From positions 558,001-622,000 of the forward strand of contig JAESUZ010003505.1 in assembly GCA_017311185.1 (NCBI GenBank): a stretch of 64,000 nt of DNA, given 5' to 3'. Shown here piece by piece: positions 34,941 through 46,767 of the stretch; the first letter of the stretch is position 1; the number at the start of each line of letters is the position of its first letter. Below the pieces are notes generated by a model. The model made no database searches. It was given only the letters and a program-made list of their open reading frames with translations, and had not been told where the DNA came from. The translations under genes were made by a program, and so were the position numbers. This stretch comes from Proteles cristata cristata (taxonomy: Eukaryota > Chordata > Mammalia > Carnivora > Hyaenidae).

Positions 34941-35911
34941 ACCAACTGTGGTGAGCAGTTACCCTACTGGACAGCACAAAGGTTCCCAAAAGTCATATCT
35001 GACACAGCCATTCTAGATTTTCAAAGCACTCATGAAAGAATGCTGTTTTGAATCACAAAAGCTAATACATAACTAAATGCATTTTAACATTTATATCCTT
35101 CTAAAACTTTTAGAAGTAGAGAGACTTAATTATATTCTTGGTCCATAATCAGTTAGGCTGGTGAATAACATCTGAATTTTAATAGAATGAGAAAATTTTA
35201 AATCCTCAAATTTATAATTGAAGGATTTTTATTTTCCATCACTCAAGAGCATAACTAAAAGCAGCCCCATCTCCCAGAACTGACAAAAAGCTTATGGTAA
35301 TAAATCAAAGGGACCACCGTAGAGTAAGACAATTATCTCAAAATATCTTATTTTCTTAATGCTTTTTTGGCATCTCAATTTCCATTTTTAAAATCATTAA
35401 TAAAACTTACTGGTGTCAGTTCTCACAAAAAAATGATACCATTTGGGATAACAGAATCTTATTAGTTTGCAATTTCCAAGGCTCAGTATGTAAAATACAG
35501 TTCACCACTTCTGACCTCTTCAAATATAAGAGATCGAGAAATCTAAAATACCAGTTTTTAATAACTGTGTTTCTAAATGACGAATTTTTTTTTTCCTGAG
35601 GGGGAAAAATACCTTGTGCAGGGAAAAGTAAATTTGTTCTCGCTTCTAATTACACACACCCTGAGTTTATTACAGTTGGTCTATAGGTTAAAGGGCATTA
35701 CACTCCTGTGGAATGTTCATTATAAACAGATTACTTGATCTCCCTTTACCATAATTTGCAGATGAGATAAGGGAGAAAATCAGGCGGAAACAGTATAGGA
35801 AAGGAAGTGGTGAATAACTCTAGCCCTGGCCTGTTTTTCACAGAACCCTCCCCATGATATAATTTACTGGCTATAAGCGATTTGGATGTGGTTAGTTGTC
35901 TAACACTATAA

Positions 35912-35952
<41 letters not shown>

Positions 35953-36512
35953 TCTGTGTGTGTATGTCTGTATAACAAATTTGTACTTAACTCTCCCTTT
36001 GGAAAAGAAGTTTATCAGTGATTTTATCTATTCAACTCTGACGTTGTAACATGAATTTCAGTCCTCCTCTGTCAAAAATAGCTTCATGATTGGTCTTCTT
36101 GACTATGCAGTTTTCTTCTTCCTGTGCAGAGTAATTTCAGGAATTGTTTTTATCATAGTCTTTTTCTTTTCTCATAATCCTTTGCAGTGTACACTGAGCC
36201 CACAGTGTAAACTTTTATCTTTAGCTTAGCATTCACAAGCTTTCCAATGCGTCCCTGGCCATAATAGTTTACACCCACTCGCTTCAGTGAAGTGACAGGC
36301 TATCAGCTCTCCTGCTACTGTTCTAGTTGGAAAGGATGTTAGCTCCTCCAACTCCCCCCCATCCCCCAACCCTGTCAGCATTCACGTGCCTCTTTTTCTA
36401 GATAGATACAGTTTCTAGTGGTCTAAATCCCACCCAATATTCCTCGCTTTTCCTGGAGTTAAATAATTTGGTATGCCCGTATCCTCCCTTGGGACCACTC
36501 TTGAAATGAAAT
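34941..36512. other. Unique stretch with AC microsatellite
   Basis: Apart from the AC repeat at 35915-35949 no repeat or exon was recognised. C-rich words near 36350-36372 are unremarkable. Confidence 0.4.
35915..35949. repeat. (AC)n microsatellite
   Basis: About 17 AC units, followed after 'gtctc' by a short run of TG, so a small inverted AC/TG pair exists. The 67-codon minus frame starting 'MCVCVCV' is a translation of this repeat. Confidence 0.95.
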
Positions 36513-36526
36513 TCATAGTACTTATT

Positions 36527-36756
36527 ATTTATTTATTTAAATTTTATTTTAAAAATGTTTTATTTATTTCTGAGAGAGAAAGAGACAGCGTGAGCAGGGG
36601 AGGGCCAGAGAGAAAGGGAGACACAGAATCCAAAACACTCCAGGCTCTGAGCTGGCTGTCAGCACAGAGCCCGATGCGGGGCTCAAATCCACGAACCGTG
36701 AGATCATGACCTGAGCCAAAGTCAAATGCTTAACTGACTGAGCCACCCAGGTGCCG
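36527..36756 (-). mobile_element. Feline-type SINE, 'agct-insert' subfamily
   Basis: Reverse-oriented, ending 'gactgagccacccaggtgcc'. Carries 'gagctggctgtcagcac'. A 14-base target duplication with one mismatch (tcatagtacttatt 36513-36526; tcataatacttatt 36757-36770) fixes the ends and implies a fairly recent insertion. Confidence 0.97.
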
Positions 36757-37342
36757 TCATAATACTTATTTAAGCCCATTAGTTATGTTCTCCTAGCTTG
36801 CCTGAGGACAGTTGGCCTGTAACAAACTTCTGAGATTGTATTGGTGAGACTGCCCTCTTAAATTCCTGTTGATTGAGAATTCAAAGAACAAGTACATTGA
36901 ATTGCATGCCCCGATCAACTCAGTGACTTGTGCTGAACTAGATGCAGTGTGGATAGAATTAGCAAAATAGTATTGTCCTTTGTATCGTGCTCAAGAATGC
37001 TGGGGCATTGAATTTCTTTCCCAGAATCTCTGAAGAGCCATAGGGTCTGTAAAAATTGATACCCTTGGTGTGTCAAGATCCAGCCAGTTTCTAAAACACA
37101 TTTACATGTTTGCATAGTTATCTTTAAAGTAAATATGGATTTGGACTTATCTGCCTCTACATATTAAACTACCTGAAGTAACTCATATAGTCATTTATGT
37201 GTTAGCTTACAACCAGTTCATTCAATGAAGATGAAAAACAATGTATTTTGTTAATAATTATATTTAAATTGGTTTTCAATTAAGGACCACTGGAGAGACT
37301 TCATGGCTAGTGGAGGTATCTTGAGAATCAACTCGTATGTTT

Positions 37343-37568
37343 CAAAGTTGTTAATGTTTTTTTAATTAATTTCTGAAAGAGAGAGAAAGAGATACAGTGT
37401 GAACAGGGGAGGGTCAGAGAGAGAGGGAAACATAGAATCGGAAACAGGCTGAGGGCTCTGAGCTAGCTGTCAGCACAGAGCCCAATGTGGGGCTTGAATC
37501 CACGAATCATGAGATGATGACCTGAGCCAAAGTCAGACACTCAACCGACTGAGCCACCCAGGTGCCCC
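37343..37568 (-). mobile_element. Feline-type SINE, 'agct-insert' subfamily
   Basis: Reverse-oriented, with 'gagctagctgtcagcac' and end 'gactgagccacccaggtgcc'. A 15-base duplication with a single difference (tcaactcgtatgttt 37328-37342; tcaactcatatgttt 37569-37583). The difference is a CG to CA change. Confidence 0.97.
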
Positions 37569-37583
37569 TCAACTCATATGTTT

Positions 37584-38425
37584 AAAAAGAACTTAAGAAA
37601 CATGAGAGTTACTTAGAGGCCTTTCTAAGCCCAAAATCCCTTCTTTAACTATATCTTTAGCAGAAATACAAGTGTTTGACTTTCCTAATTGTCACTTCAG
37701 CGTCTCCTGATGGAAAGCACATCTAGAAGATGCAATAGATTATCGGGCTATCTCATACACATAAGTGATTTTATCTTCCATTGTCATTTCATATATAAAT
37801 GATCTTTATGGAATGAAACTGAGGGTAGCCAAGGTGGTATGGAAGAATGACCGAAGGATATATATTTGGAGTGATAGGAGACCTCCTGCAGAGAACAAAA
37901 TGAGGTTAAAGAATTCCTCCTATTAGCTGTTGAAAAGCCTGAGAGATTTCCAAAATGTGAAGAGGGAGAATGGCAAAAATAGATTTTGATTAGTAGCAAT
38001 TACCTGAAATTTGACCCAGGATATGAATTTAGGAAAAACCACCACCACCACCACCACAAAGGTGCTGTCATACGTATATGCAAAGTTGTGTTGCCTGTTT
38101 GCCAGTCTTAAAGCATGGTAAGTGATTGTGTTCATTTCTCAAAATGACAATTTTAGGTGTGGAAGTTAATGAGATTCAGTGTTTGTGAGAGTTGTACACA
38201 TTCAATTTTATAGGCCTTAATTTGAAGTACAACTTTCAACTGAAACCAATTTTATTTCCCCCTGAATGTATGGCCCAGTTTAAATGGCTCATTGGAAACT
38301 TTGTTAGGTTTTCGTTTTGTTTTGTGTTATGGTTCTTGTTTCTGTTGTTACTGTTGTTGTTGCTTGTTTTATTTTTTGAGTGAGTTTATTAATATTTTTT
38401 AGAAGAACATACATAAATGCGTTTC
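37584..38425. other. Unique stretch with ACC repeat
   Basis: A short (ACC)n run occurs at 38039-38056. T/G-rich sequence near 38310-38380 includes several 'ttgttg' words. No gene recognised. Confidence 0.45.
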
Positions 38426-38436
38426 AATTAGGGAAT

Positions 38437-38687
38437 GAAAAATGTTTTAATGTTCATTTATTTTTGAGACAAACAGAGAGAGAGAGAGAGAGCAAGAGCG
38501 AGTGAGCGCAACAGAGCACAAGCAGGGAAGGGGCAGAGAGAGAGAGCAAGACACAGAATCCAAAGCAGGCTCCAGGCTCTGAGCTGTCAGCACAGAGCCT
38601 GACATGGATCTCAAACCCACATGGTGTGAGATGATGACCTGAGCCAGAGTTGAGTGCTTAACCGGTTGAGCCACCCAGGTTGCCCCG
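38437..38687 (-). mobile_element. Feline-type SINE with GA expansion
   Basis: Reverse-oriented. Its GA block is longer than usual (38474-38550, with 'gcgagtgagcgc'), then 'ccaggctctgagctgtcagc' and end 'ggttgagccacccaggttgc'. A likely target duplication is aattagggaat (38426-38436) and aaatagggaat (38688-38698). Confidence 0.95.
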
Positions 38688-38698
38688 AAATAGGGAAT

Positions 38699-39559
38699 TT
38701 TATACTGTGAGTCATTGGAGTGTACCCTGGTAGGTCATGGAAGCAGATAGAATTATTGGCTACGGGAAGGCAGAACCTACTTCTCATTTGGGCTGAACTA
38801 GAAAGTGTCTGGTCAAAAGATGATAAAATGAGAAATTAGGAATAGAACTATCCTGGAGCTTGATCATTGGGTCAAAAACAAAATTCTAAATAGGGAGACA
38901 GAAAGAAAGAAGGAGTCTGCTGATGGAATGGCATGAAAACCAAAGGAGGCAAGGCACCTCCCCTGAGAGTTGGGGGGAGCCTGCTTTGAGGAAGCTTGGC
39001 CTTGACTTCAGACTATCCCTGATGGTGTTCTCAGTTTTCATGAGGGGTGTCCCCTGGCTGTGCAGGCACATGGGTCTGATTTTAACTGACAGCATAAATC
39101 AGCCTTATCCCGTACACTTGTTGGAAAATTTTATCTCTTAATCAGCACCACCTGCTTCAAGAGGGCAAGAACTAAAACCCAAATCACCATCACATGCAAA
39201 AAAAAATGTTTATACATATTCATTCCTTTCAATTAAAAACAAACAAAATGCAATAAAAAGATGAATAGATTATTCTAGACAATCAGAAAGCTGGATCTCA
39301 TCATTTTGTCTCATTTCCTGCTCTTGGCTCTCCAAACTCTCTGTGAATTATGCTTTGGTGTAAAACCGTTGTTGCAGATGTATGGGTAAGAAATAATGCA
39401 ATAAAAGCAAAATCAGTATTTTATTATGTAGATGCTGGTTGAAAATAGAGGATCAGAGTCAGACCTACCCGTTTTATTTTTAAATCAAGTCTGCATTTAT
39501 TTCTAAAACTATGCAAATGGGTAAAGTTGAGTAAAGCCTTTGATCCTTATATCACTTTA
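38699..39559. other. Unique stretch, no gene seen
   Basis: Overlapping frames of about 70 codons on both strands (38886-39141) have no domain. No transposon recognised. Confidence 0.4.
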
Positions 39560-39767
39560 TTATACGTACCAACTATTTTTATTGCACTGTCGTCAGCATA
39601 CACTATTATATTAGTTGTAGGTATAGAACATGGTCATTCTACAATTACAGACATTACGCAATGCCCCCCCCATGCAAGTGTAGTCATCATTGTCAGTGTA
39701 CAAAATTATTACTGTGTCATTTACTATATTCCTTACGCTGTACTTTTCATCCTGTGACATATTTATA

Positions 39768-39985
39768 TTTTTTTTGAATGTTTATTTATTTTTGAGAGAG
39801 AGAAAGCGTGAGAGTGCATGTGTGTGCACGAATGGAGGAGGGGTAGAGAGATTGGAGGACAGAGGATTCGAAGCCGGCTCTGCACTGACAGCAGTGAGCC
39901 CAACAGGGGGCTCAAATTCACAAACTGTGAGATCAAGACCTGAGCCAAAGTCAGACCCTTAACCCACGGAGCCACCCAGGAGCCC
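39768..39985 (-). mobile_element. Feline-type SINE nested in L1 (first)
   Basis: Reverse-oriented. 'ttgaatgtttatttattttt' at the left, then 'ggctctgcactgacagcagt', ending 'ggagccacccaggagccc'. An A/T-rich target makes a duplication hard to define. Confidence 0.95.
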
Positions 39986-40006
39986 ATTACTTACTTATTT
40001 AGTATT

Positions 40007-40234
40007 TTTTTTAAGTTTTTTAATTTATTTTGAGGGGAAAGGGAGAGACAGACAGACAGACAGGCATAAGGAATGGTGGGCAGCAGAGAGAGAAAGAGAG
40101 GTAGAGAATCACAAGCATGCTCCACACTGTTAGTATGGAGCCCAATGAAGGGCTCGAACCCACAAACAATGAGATCATGACCTGAGCCAAAACCAAGGGC
40201 TGTTTGCTTAACTGACTGTGCCACCCAGGTGTCC
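40007..40234 (-). mobile_element. Feline-type SINE nested in L1 (second)
   Basis: Reverse-oriented and only about 20 bases from the previous copy. It includes a (GACA)n run at 40046-40066, 'gagatcatgacctgagccaa' and an end 'gactgtgccacccaggtgtc'. Same orientation as its neighbour but different in sequence, so these are two insertions rather than a tandem duplication. Confidence 0.95.
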
Positions 40235-41005
40235 AGACTTTTTATTTTATAGCTGGAATTTTGTACCTCTTAATTCCCTTCATATATATTGCCCACCCCC
40301 CACTCCCTCATCTATGGCAACCACTATTTTTCTATGTATTTATGAGTCTATGTATTATTATGATTATTATTAGGTTTCACATATAAGTGGAATTACATGG
40401 TATTTGTCTCCTCCTAACTTATTTTACTTATGGTATCCTCTATGTCTATCCATGTAGTTAGGAATGACAAGCTTTCTTTTTTCCTGTTTTTTATGACTAA
40501 GTAGTATTCCATTGTGAATGTATACCATACCTCTATGCATTCATCTATTGATGGGTACCTAGGTTGCTTTTGTATCTTGGGTATTGTAAATGATGCTTCG
40601 GTGGACATAATGGTACATATATCTGTTGGAATTAGTACCTTTATCTTGTTGGCCAATTCCTAGAGGTGGAATTACTGGATTATGTAGTATTTCTATGTTT
40701 AATTTGGGGGGTGGGGTGGACTCTATACTGTTGTCCACAGTGGTTGAGCCAGTTTATATTCCCACTGGGAGTGAACAATGCTTTCCTTTTCTCCACATCT
40801 TTACCAATACTTTTTGACTGTTCTGACTGGTGGGTGTGATATCTCCTTTTTCTGAGGATGAGTGATCCTAAGTATCTTTTTGTATGTCTGTTGACCATCT
40901 CTGTATCTTTGAAAAAATGTCTTTCCAGGTTCTCTGCCTGGATTTTAATCAGATTGAATGATTGATAATGCTCAATTGTGTAAGTTTTTAAATGATTATT
41001 TGTAA

Positions 41006-42365
41006 GCAATTATAAAGATCAAAATAAAGCTGTGTGTATCAAGCACTTGGGGATAGATCAATAGATAGCGTGTCATGGACGGAATATAGATGCAGGTATC
41101 ACTTTACTAGTCAGCATGCTGCTCACCAGAGGGAAACTAGCTAGGAAAGGAAGTATACCCGAGTCTCAGTCCCAGAATGCCGGTTCTACTACCAACTAGT
41201 GGTCTCTTTTTACTTTTGTTGATACTTCAACTACAAGCAACTATCTGTGATTTCCTCTTCTTTTGGCACCTTTGAGAAATCAAGCCAAATTTTTAACTTT
41301 GTCAGAGCAATGGGAGAAGGCTTAGGGGATGCACTTTTAGGTTCTAAACTCATACCTCGTTGGTCTTGGTTGTTGTTTTTTTTTTTTTTTTTCTTGAGTT
41401 TCCTTTAGATTATATTCTGTTTCTCTATTTGCTTATTTATATTTATATGCCAAACAATATATTTATAAGGTTTCTAATTTCATGTTACATCAAATCTGTT
41501 TTGGTTAATGTTTTGATTACTTCAAATTCTTAATAAACATCAGTTAGAGCTTGGGATTTAGTAAATAAGTTATGTCTTACCTCAAAGTGTAGAATACTGA
41601 TTGGTAATCATAATCATTATTTTCTGTAAGTAGTTGAAAATGTGGGTTACAGAATAGCTTATTCAACTCACTGGTCGAGATTCCATATTTATTATTTGAT
41701 TATCAGCAATCTTGACATATTCTTGCTATATTCTGAGAAACTATAGAATTCAAAGTCTGCATACATATGTAAGTCGGTTAAAGTATGTTTTCACATAATT
41801 AAAATAAATACTTCCCTCATTGTAACTTCTGCTTGATTATTCTGCCTTGTATTCTTTTATAATATAAATTATGAATTTATCAATAATCTCTTCAAAGGCC
41901 TGAAATTTTTGTCATCACTGAGATAGTCCAAGCATAGTCAAGCTATTTTATGTCAATATTGTATTGCTCTCCTGCTTGTGACTCTGCTGTTTGGAAGTGA
42001 AATAAATATAAGTAATTACGGTATAACTTCATATTACACCAGTTAACTGACTAATGATGCCAGCTTACTGTAATAATCCTGTTGGTTTCATGACTAATAT
42101 GGCTATCAACAGTCAATCAAATCTAGAGCTTTCTAAAACTTTAATTTCTAGATCACGGAAAAATTCATATGCTTTATATTGACCATATTTCTTAATAAAA
42201 TAAATAATATTGATGTAAACTAAAAAAATGTTTTCTTACTTCACATTAGATTGTTCTAATGCATTGTGCAAAAATAAAAAATTAATATTTAGATTAAATT
42301 TCAAGTATTTTTAGATCACTTACCACTCAAAACATGCTTCAGTCTCTGATTTGTGAAATAAAGAC
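41006..42365. other. Unique AT-rich stretch, no gene seen
   Basis: A run of about 17 T residues at 41376-41392 has no SINE attached. No other repeat or exon recognised. Confidence 0.4.
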
Positions 42366-42383
42366 AAGAATTTCAAATGTCCT

Positions 42384-42575
42384 GGAGCACCTGCATGGCT
42401 CAGTCTGTTGAGCATCTGACTTGGGCTTAGGTCATGAACTCGTGGTTCCTGAGTTCAATCCCTGCCTCTGGTTCCCTACTGTCAACACTGATTCCTATTC
42501 AGATCCTTCATCCCTCTCTCTCTCTCTCCCCTTTGTCTGCTCATGCACTCTCTTTCAAAAATAAATAAAAATTAA
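42384..42575 (+). mobile_element. Feline-type SINE
   Basis: Head 'ggagcacctgcatggctcag', B-box-like 'gagttcaatccc', CT-rich block and 'aaaataaataaaaattaaaa'. The target duplication aagaatttcaaatgtcct (42366-42383) recurs as aagaatttcaaagtcct (42576-42592), one base shorter. Confidence 0.95.
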
Positions 42576-42592
42576 AAGAATTTCAAAGTCCT

Positions 42593-43385
42593 TTTAAAAT
42601 TTTGCTTCATTATATGTGTGTGTGTGTGCATGTGTGCGTGTATGTGTGTGCATGTGTATGTATATATATGTAATTTCCACTTGTCTTGCTAGAATTCTGT
42701 AATTCATGGCACACGTACATTAAAATGAATCTTGGGATATTATTTAAGCTATAATTTTAGTTAAAAAAAAAAAAGGTAAATTAATACGTGAAGGCATTTT
42801 GCCCAGAAGAAGCTTACATGTGTTGCTTAGGAAGTCAAATTAGTTTTAGTTCTAAATATAAAAATCTTTTTCACAAATGATCTCTTTTCTCGCTAGTAAC
42901 CAGGTAACTATTTAGTTCCTTTTTGTGACAGGTAGACTGGAGGATTTGATTTACTAGTTCTTTCCAAATTTTTTGGTTTTGTTTTGTTTTCTGTTTTGTT
43001 TTTGCTTTATTTGGCTTATTTATGTTTTGTGGTTCAGTAAATTTGTAATCTTTAGTAAAGACTACAGTCTTCATTTTTCTGTTTTCACTAGGTCTTAATA
43101 CTTTAAAATCTGTAAGTCATTGTCCATTGAGTACTAATACATGATAAATTAATTTAAATCATAGAGTTTGAAGTATTAGATTTTAGGCAAGAATGACTTC
43201 TTGTGTGGTAGGATGTTCTATTTCCAGAAAGATGTTTTACCCCCAAGTAAGGTACCATCTTTTCAGTCCACACCTAGAGATGTACCATTATCCGTTGTTA
43301 CTCAGTCACCCATACAGCTAGAGCCACTGTCATGTGACCTAGCTACATCAGGATGTCCTTTTTGCTTGCTTGTCAAACCTTTAGT
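42593..43385. other. Unique stretch with TG-rich repeat
   Basis: An interrupted TG repeat lies at 42615-42668 (tgtgtg, catgtgtg, tatgtgtg). No exon or transposon recognised. Confidence 0.45.
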
Positions 43386-43389
43386 TATG

Positions 43390-43700
43390 ACTGGTTCTGA
43401 TTTTGCTTTATCTCCTTGGAATGTTCTTCCTACTGACTCTTCTTTCATCAGCTCTGTCCTCTACTTATGTTCCTTCTTTTACAAGTAAGATTTCACCACT
43501 TAGGAGTTTAACAAAAAATGTCAGTTCTCTAAACCTGCATACAAATCCACCCTATCTTTTTCTGATTCCCTCAGTTCATGGCCAGATCCTTCTAATATGC
43601 TGCAGTTCTATACCTTTTCATCCTCCCCAGAAAGTCCTACCCTACTGATCTTCTTTCTGTGGCTCTTTAACCTCTACTTCTCTAGTGGATTATTCCCAGT
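43390..43700 (+). mobile_element. Possible L2 LINE relic
   Basis: 'tctccttggaatgttcttcc' resembles the L2 block 'tgcctggaacgctcttccc'. The following pyrimidine-rich sequence fits only loosely. Overlapping frames of 81-95 codons here look like by-products of CT-rich DNA. Confidence 0.3.
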
Positions 43701-43799
43701 AGGTTTTAAAATATTGTTAAAACAGTACAACACATTAAATAACAACAACAGAAATCCTTGTTCAGTCTCCTATCTGCCTCCAACCAACTGTAACTATAT

Positions 43800-43925
43800 C
43801 CGTATCTTCGTGGGGGTATATGATATATGTCTAATACTACACTAGATATATGACATATTCTATCGTAGAAATCTATAACATACCTATATATGCTAGTATA
43901 TACTATACTAGATGTATGGCACACA
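43800..43925. repeat. Imperfect tandem AT-rich repeat
   Basis: Two related blocks, 'actacactagatatatgaca' (about 43842) and 'actatactagatgtatggca' (about 43902), about 60 bases apart. Between them lies a near-palindromic 'ctagtatatactatactag'. Local low-complexity duplication. Confidence 0.5.
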
Positions 43926-44114
43926 AAGTACTAGAGATCATTTTGCATTTTGACCTAAAATATTAATAAAATGTATCATGATATAATAAAAATACAAAAT
44001 TAATTTATATGGAAAATAAATAATAGAAATAAACACTTTTATGTTCTAAAATTAGAAACTTATTTTTCCATTTTAATTTTTATTATATTTTGCTGAGCTT
44101 AATTGTCTTTTGAA

Positions 44115-44332
44115 ATTTTTGAAATTTTTTAAAATTTATTTTTGAGAGAGAGAGAGACAGCATGGGCAGGAGAGGGTCAGAGAGAGAGGGAGACACAGAA
44201 TCTGAAGATAGGCTCCAGGCTCTGAGGTAGCTGTCAGCACAGAGCCCAATGCAGGGCTCAAACCCACGAACCATGAGATCATGACCTGAGCTGAAGTTGG
44301 ATGCTTAACTGTCTGAGCCACCCAGGTGCCCC
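44115..44332 (-). mobile_element. Feline-type SINE, 'agct-insert' subfamily
   Basis: Reverse-oriented, with 'gaggtagctgtcagcac' and end 'tctgagccacccaggtgccc'. The target duplication aattgtcttttgaa (44101-44114) is repeated as aattgttgtcttttgaa at 44333-44349, with a three-base gain. Confidence 0.96.
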
Positions 44333-44339
44333 AATTGTT

Positions 44340-44720
44340 GTCTTTTGAATTGATGGAAGATACTTATGTAGTTGTAGGAATAATCTCTGAGATAAATCTT
44401 TTTACCTGTGAAAGGATCACTTCGGGTGCATTCTCCCTCAATGATGCTAGGATAATAAACTTTCTTAGTTTCCCTTGGCCAGACAAAATGTTTATGCCTT
44501 AACATTTTTACTATGTGCATATTTTTTCAAAGACCATAGAAACTCTTCAAATAGAGGGTATGTCTTTGTTTTGAAGGCATTGGGAAAATCTCAGGAATAA
44601 TTATTTTACACTTTATAACTTGCCTCGAACAAAGCTATCAGGCATACTGAATCAGGATGTAGAAGGAATCTTTACTATGTGCTAAATGGTTTGTGTAATG
44701 CAATATTTTAAAATTGTATT
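44340..44720. other. Unique stretch, no gene seen
   Basis: No repeat or exon recognised between two oppositely oriented SINEs. Confidence 0.4.
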
Positions 44721-44724
44721 TGAT

Positions 44725-44936
44725 GGGGCATCTGGGTGACTCAGTCAGTTGACCATCTAACTCTTGGTTTGGACCCAGGTCATGGTGTGATGGTTTGTGG
44801 GATTGAGCCTCACATGGGCTCTACTCTCACATCATGGAGTCTGCTTAGGAATTTCTCTCTCCCTCTCGGCTCCTCCCTTGCTTGTTTGCTCTTTTTCTCT
44901 CCCTCTCTCAAAATAAATTAAAAATAAAAAATAATA
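44725..44936 (+). mobile_element. Older CAN-SINE variant
   Basis: Head 'ggggcatctgggtgactcag', but the body reads 'tctaactcttggtttggacc' and 'catggagtctgcttaggaat', lacking the duplicated 'cagagcctggagcctg' of the feline type. This matches the older carnivore-wide variant ('gactcttggtttcggctcag', 'ggagtctgcttgag'), so it probably predates the cat lineage. Confidence 0.85.
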
Positions 44937-46329
44937 TAACTGCATTTGAAGCAGCATTTATAAAAAATTGGTTTGTAACCAATTTATTTTTTATTTTATT
45001 TATTGAAATATACATGTAAGATGATAATTTAATTGCTGTACTTTAAATCTGAAACAAATTTAGATTTAGTTTTGCAGTAAGTGTTTTATGAGTGTCCAAT
45101 TTCCAAAAGATAGTTTATTCTAAACTTAGGTGGTACTTGGGCACTGTTATTCTAATTATAAATATACTGAGAATACTAATGTAACAAAAAGTAGCACATC
45201 TGGATTAATCTAGATGGATATGTTCTTGCAGGTGAAATAGTGAGAAAAGTGTGAAGAAAAGTTTGGTTGCCTAGGTACTTGGAGTAAAATTGTTAAGTCT
45301 TTTCTAGTCATGAACTATAGTTTTCTCCTCGAGTCCATCAGCACACATTCTGTCACAAAAAAAAAAAAGCTAGGGAAAGTCATAATCAGTCTGTGATTTT
45401 GTATCAACCAAGAAAGATGACAGATCTGAAATAGCTTTCCTTATACAGGGCTTAAGATACAAATATACACATGCATCACTTTAGTGATAATGAAAACCGA
45501 CTTTGTGACCTCAAGTTATCTTTCAAGGATATTTCCATGGAAGTTTAGGAAACTGCAACACTATGTAGAATGGGTTAAATGTGCCACATTTCTTTTGCAC
45601 AAGGGATTCAGTTATGCTTTTTTACATTCCTATTTAAAATTTTACTTGAGAATAAGCTCCTGGCATTGGAATATTCTATATCCTGTGTGAAATTTAGCCA
45701 TTTTCTCTATCAGCTTGACCTTCTGCTCTTCTTTGTATTTACTAGCTGGACATTTCACCTCTTCTTAGTTTAGTAAAGCTATAAATAGAAAGCAGTAGAA
45801 AGGTTAGCCAATCAAAATGCAGAATATGGATAAAGTTCAGGGTAGTAAGGCAAGTAATTCTAATTCTCAATATATATCAGGCAATAAAAATCTGACACCT
45901 CATTCTTGTGGCAAAAATTGTCATAACGGAATTGAAAATGCTGTGCAAATTATTTGTTCATACAAGACCGTAGAGTTGAAATAGAGTAATGGTATTTGTC
46001 CATTTTCATTAAACCTTTGGGATTATGCTCTGATGCTTATGATAAAGAAGCCATACACACAAAAGAGAAAAATAAGAGATGTATATTTCAAAGTTGCAGA
46101 TTTTATGCATTTCTTCTTTGCTCATGAATGAGTTAATTTGAATTCTATACAGGCCAAAATAAAGCATAGGTAACATAAATCATAGAGACTTAGAAATCCA
46201 AAATTTGAAATAAATTAAACCATGCCAAAGATTGCTGATGCCAAATTCAACCATTCCCAAAAGTTAATTTGCTTTTCATATAATTTACAGTATTTACAGG
46301 TAGTATGTGACATTTGTATAATAGATTAA
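44937..46329. other. Unique AT-rich stretch, no gene seen
   Basis: A short A run at 45356-45368 is the only simple repeat. Two overlapping plus frames (45484-45773) have no domain. Confidence 0.4.
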
Positions 46330-46421
46330 AGGGTATGAAAATCTGAATAAATGATTCCCGAAAGGTGGTGGCATCCTAACATCTGGACTAGAATCTGTGA
46401 ATGTTACCTTATATGACCTAG

Positions 46422-46445
46422 GCAGACAGACAGACAGACAGACAC
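46422..46445. repeat. (GACA)n microsatellite
   Basis: Six GACA units inside the MLT1 LTR, after 'ctagg'. Confidence 0.9.
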
Positions 46446-46567
46446 ACAAACTTCGCAGGAATGATTAACTTAAGGATCTTGAGATGAGAAGATTATCATT
46501 GATTATCCAGGTGGATCCTAAATACAGTCATAGGTATCTTTATAAAATGGAAGCAATGGGAGATTTT

Positions 46568-46767
46568 TTTAATTCTTAGTTAATTACTTTGAAAGGGAGA
46601 GTACATGCAAGGGAGGGGCAGAGAGAGAAGAAAGAGAAAATCCCAAGCAGCTTCTGCACTGTCATTGCAGAGCCCTATGCAGGGCTCGATCTGATGAATC
46701 TTGAGGTCATGACCTGAACTGAAATCAAGAGTTAGATGCTTAACTGACTGAGCCACCCAGGTGCCCC
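46568..46767 (-). mobile_element. Feline-type SINE nested in MLT1
   Basis: Reverse-oriented, ending 'gactgagccacccaggtgcc'. Internal 'gaggtcatgacctgaactga'. 'ggagatttt' occurs on both sides (about 46559 and 46774), a probable target duplication. Confidence 0.95.

Larger units (their letters stand above)
39560..41005 (-). mobile_element. L1 LINE 3' fragment split by two SINEs
   Basis: Inverted old L1. The first part (39560-39767) has 'ctattatattagttgtaggt' and 'atattccttacgctgtactt'. It resumes at 40235 with 'ttttattttatagctggaat', 'tgtacctcttaattcccttc', 'tataagtggaattacatggt', 'ttggccaattcctagaggtg'. The minus frame 40414-40656 contains YTFTMEYYLVIKNRKKE, the ORF2 C-terminal block. The two parts join at the expected place in the L1 tail, showing both SINEs arrived later. 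Confidence 0.88.

Noticed and set aside
34734..35051. Proline/serine-rich open frames of 87-105 codons
   Set aside because: Translation of the CT-rich end of an inverted L1 3' UTR.
41376..41392. T run as the tail of a missed minus-strand SINE or processed pseudogene
   Set aside because: The sequence to its right does not read as a SINE or any transcript I recognise, and no target duplication was seen.
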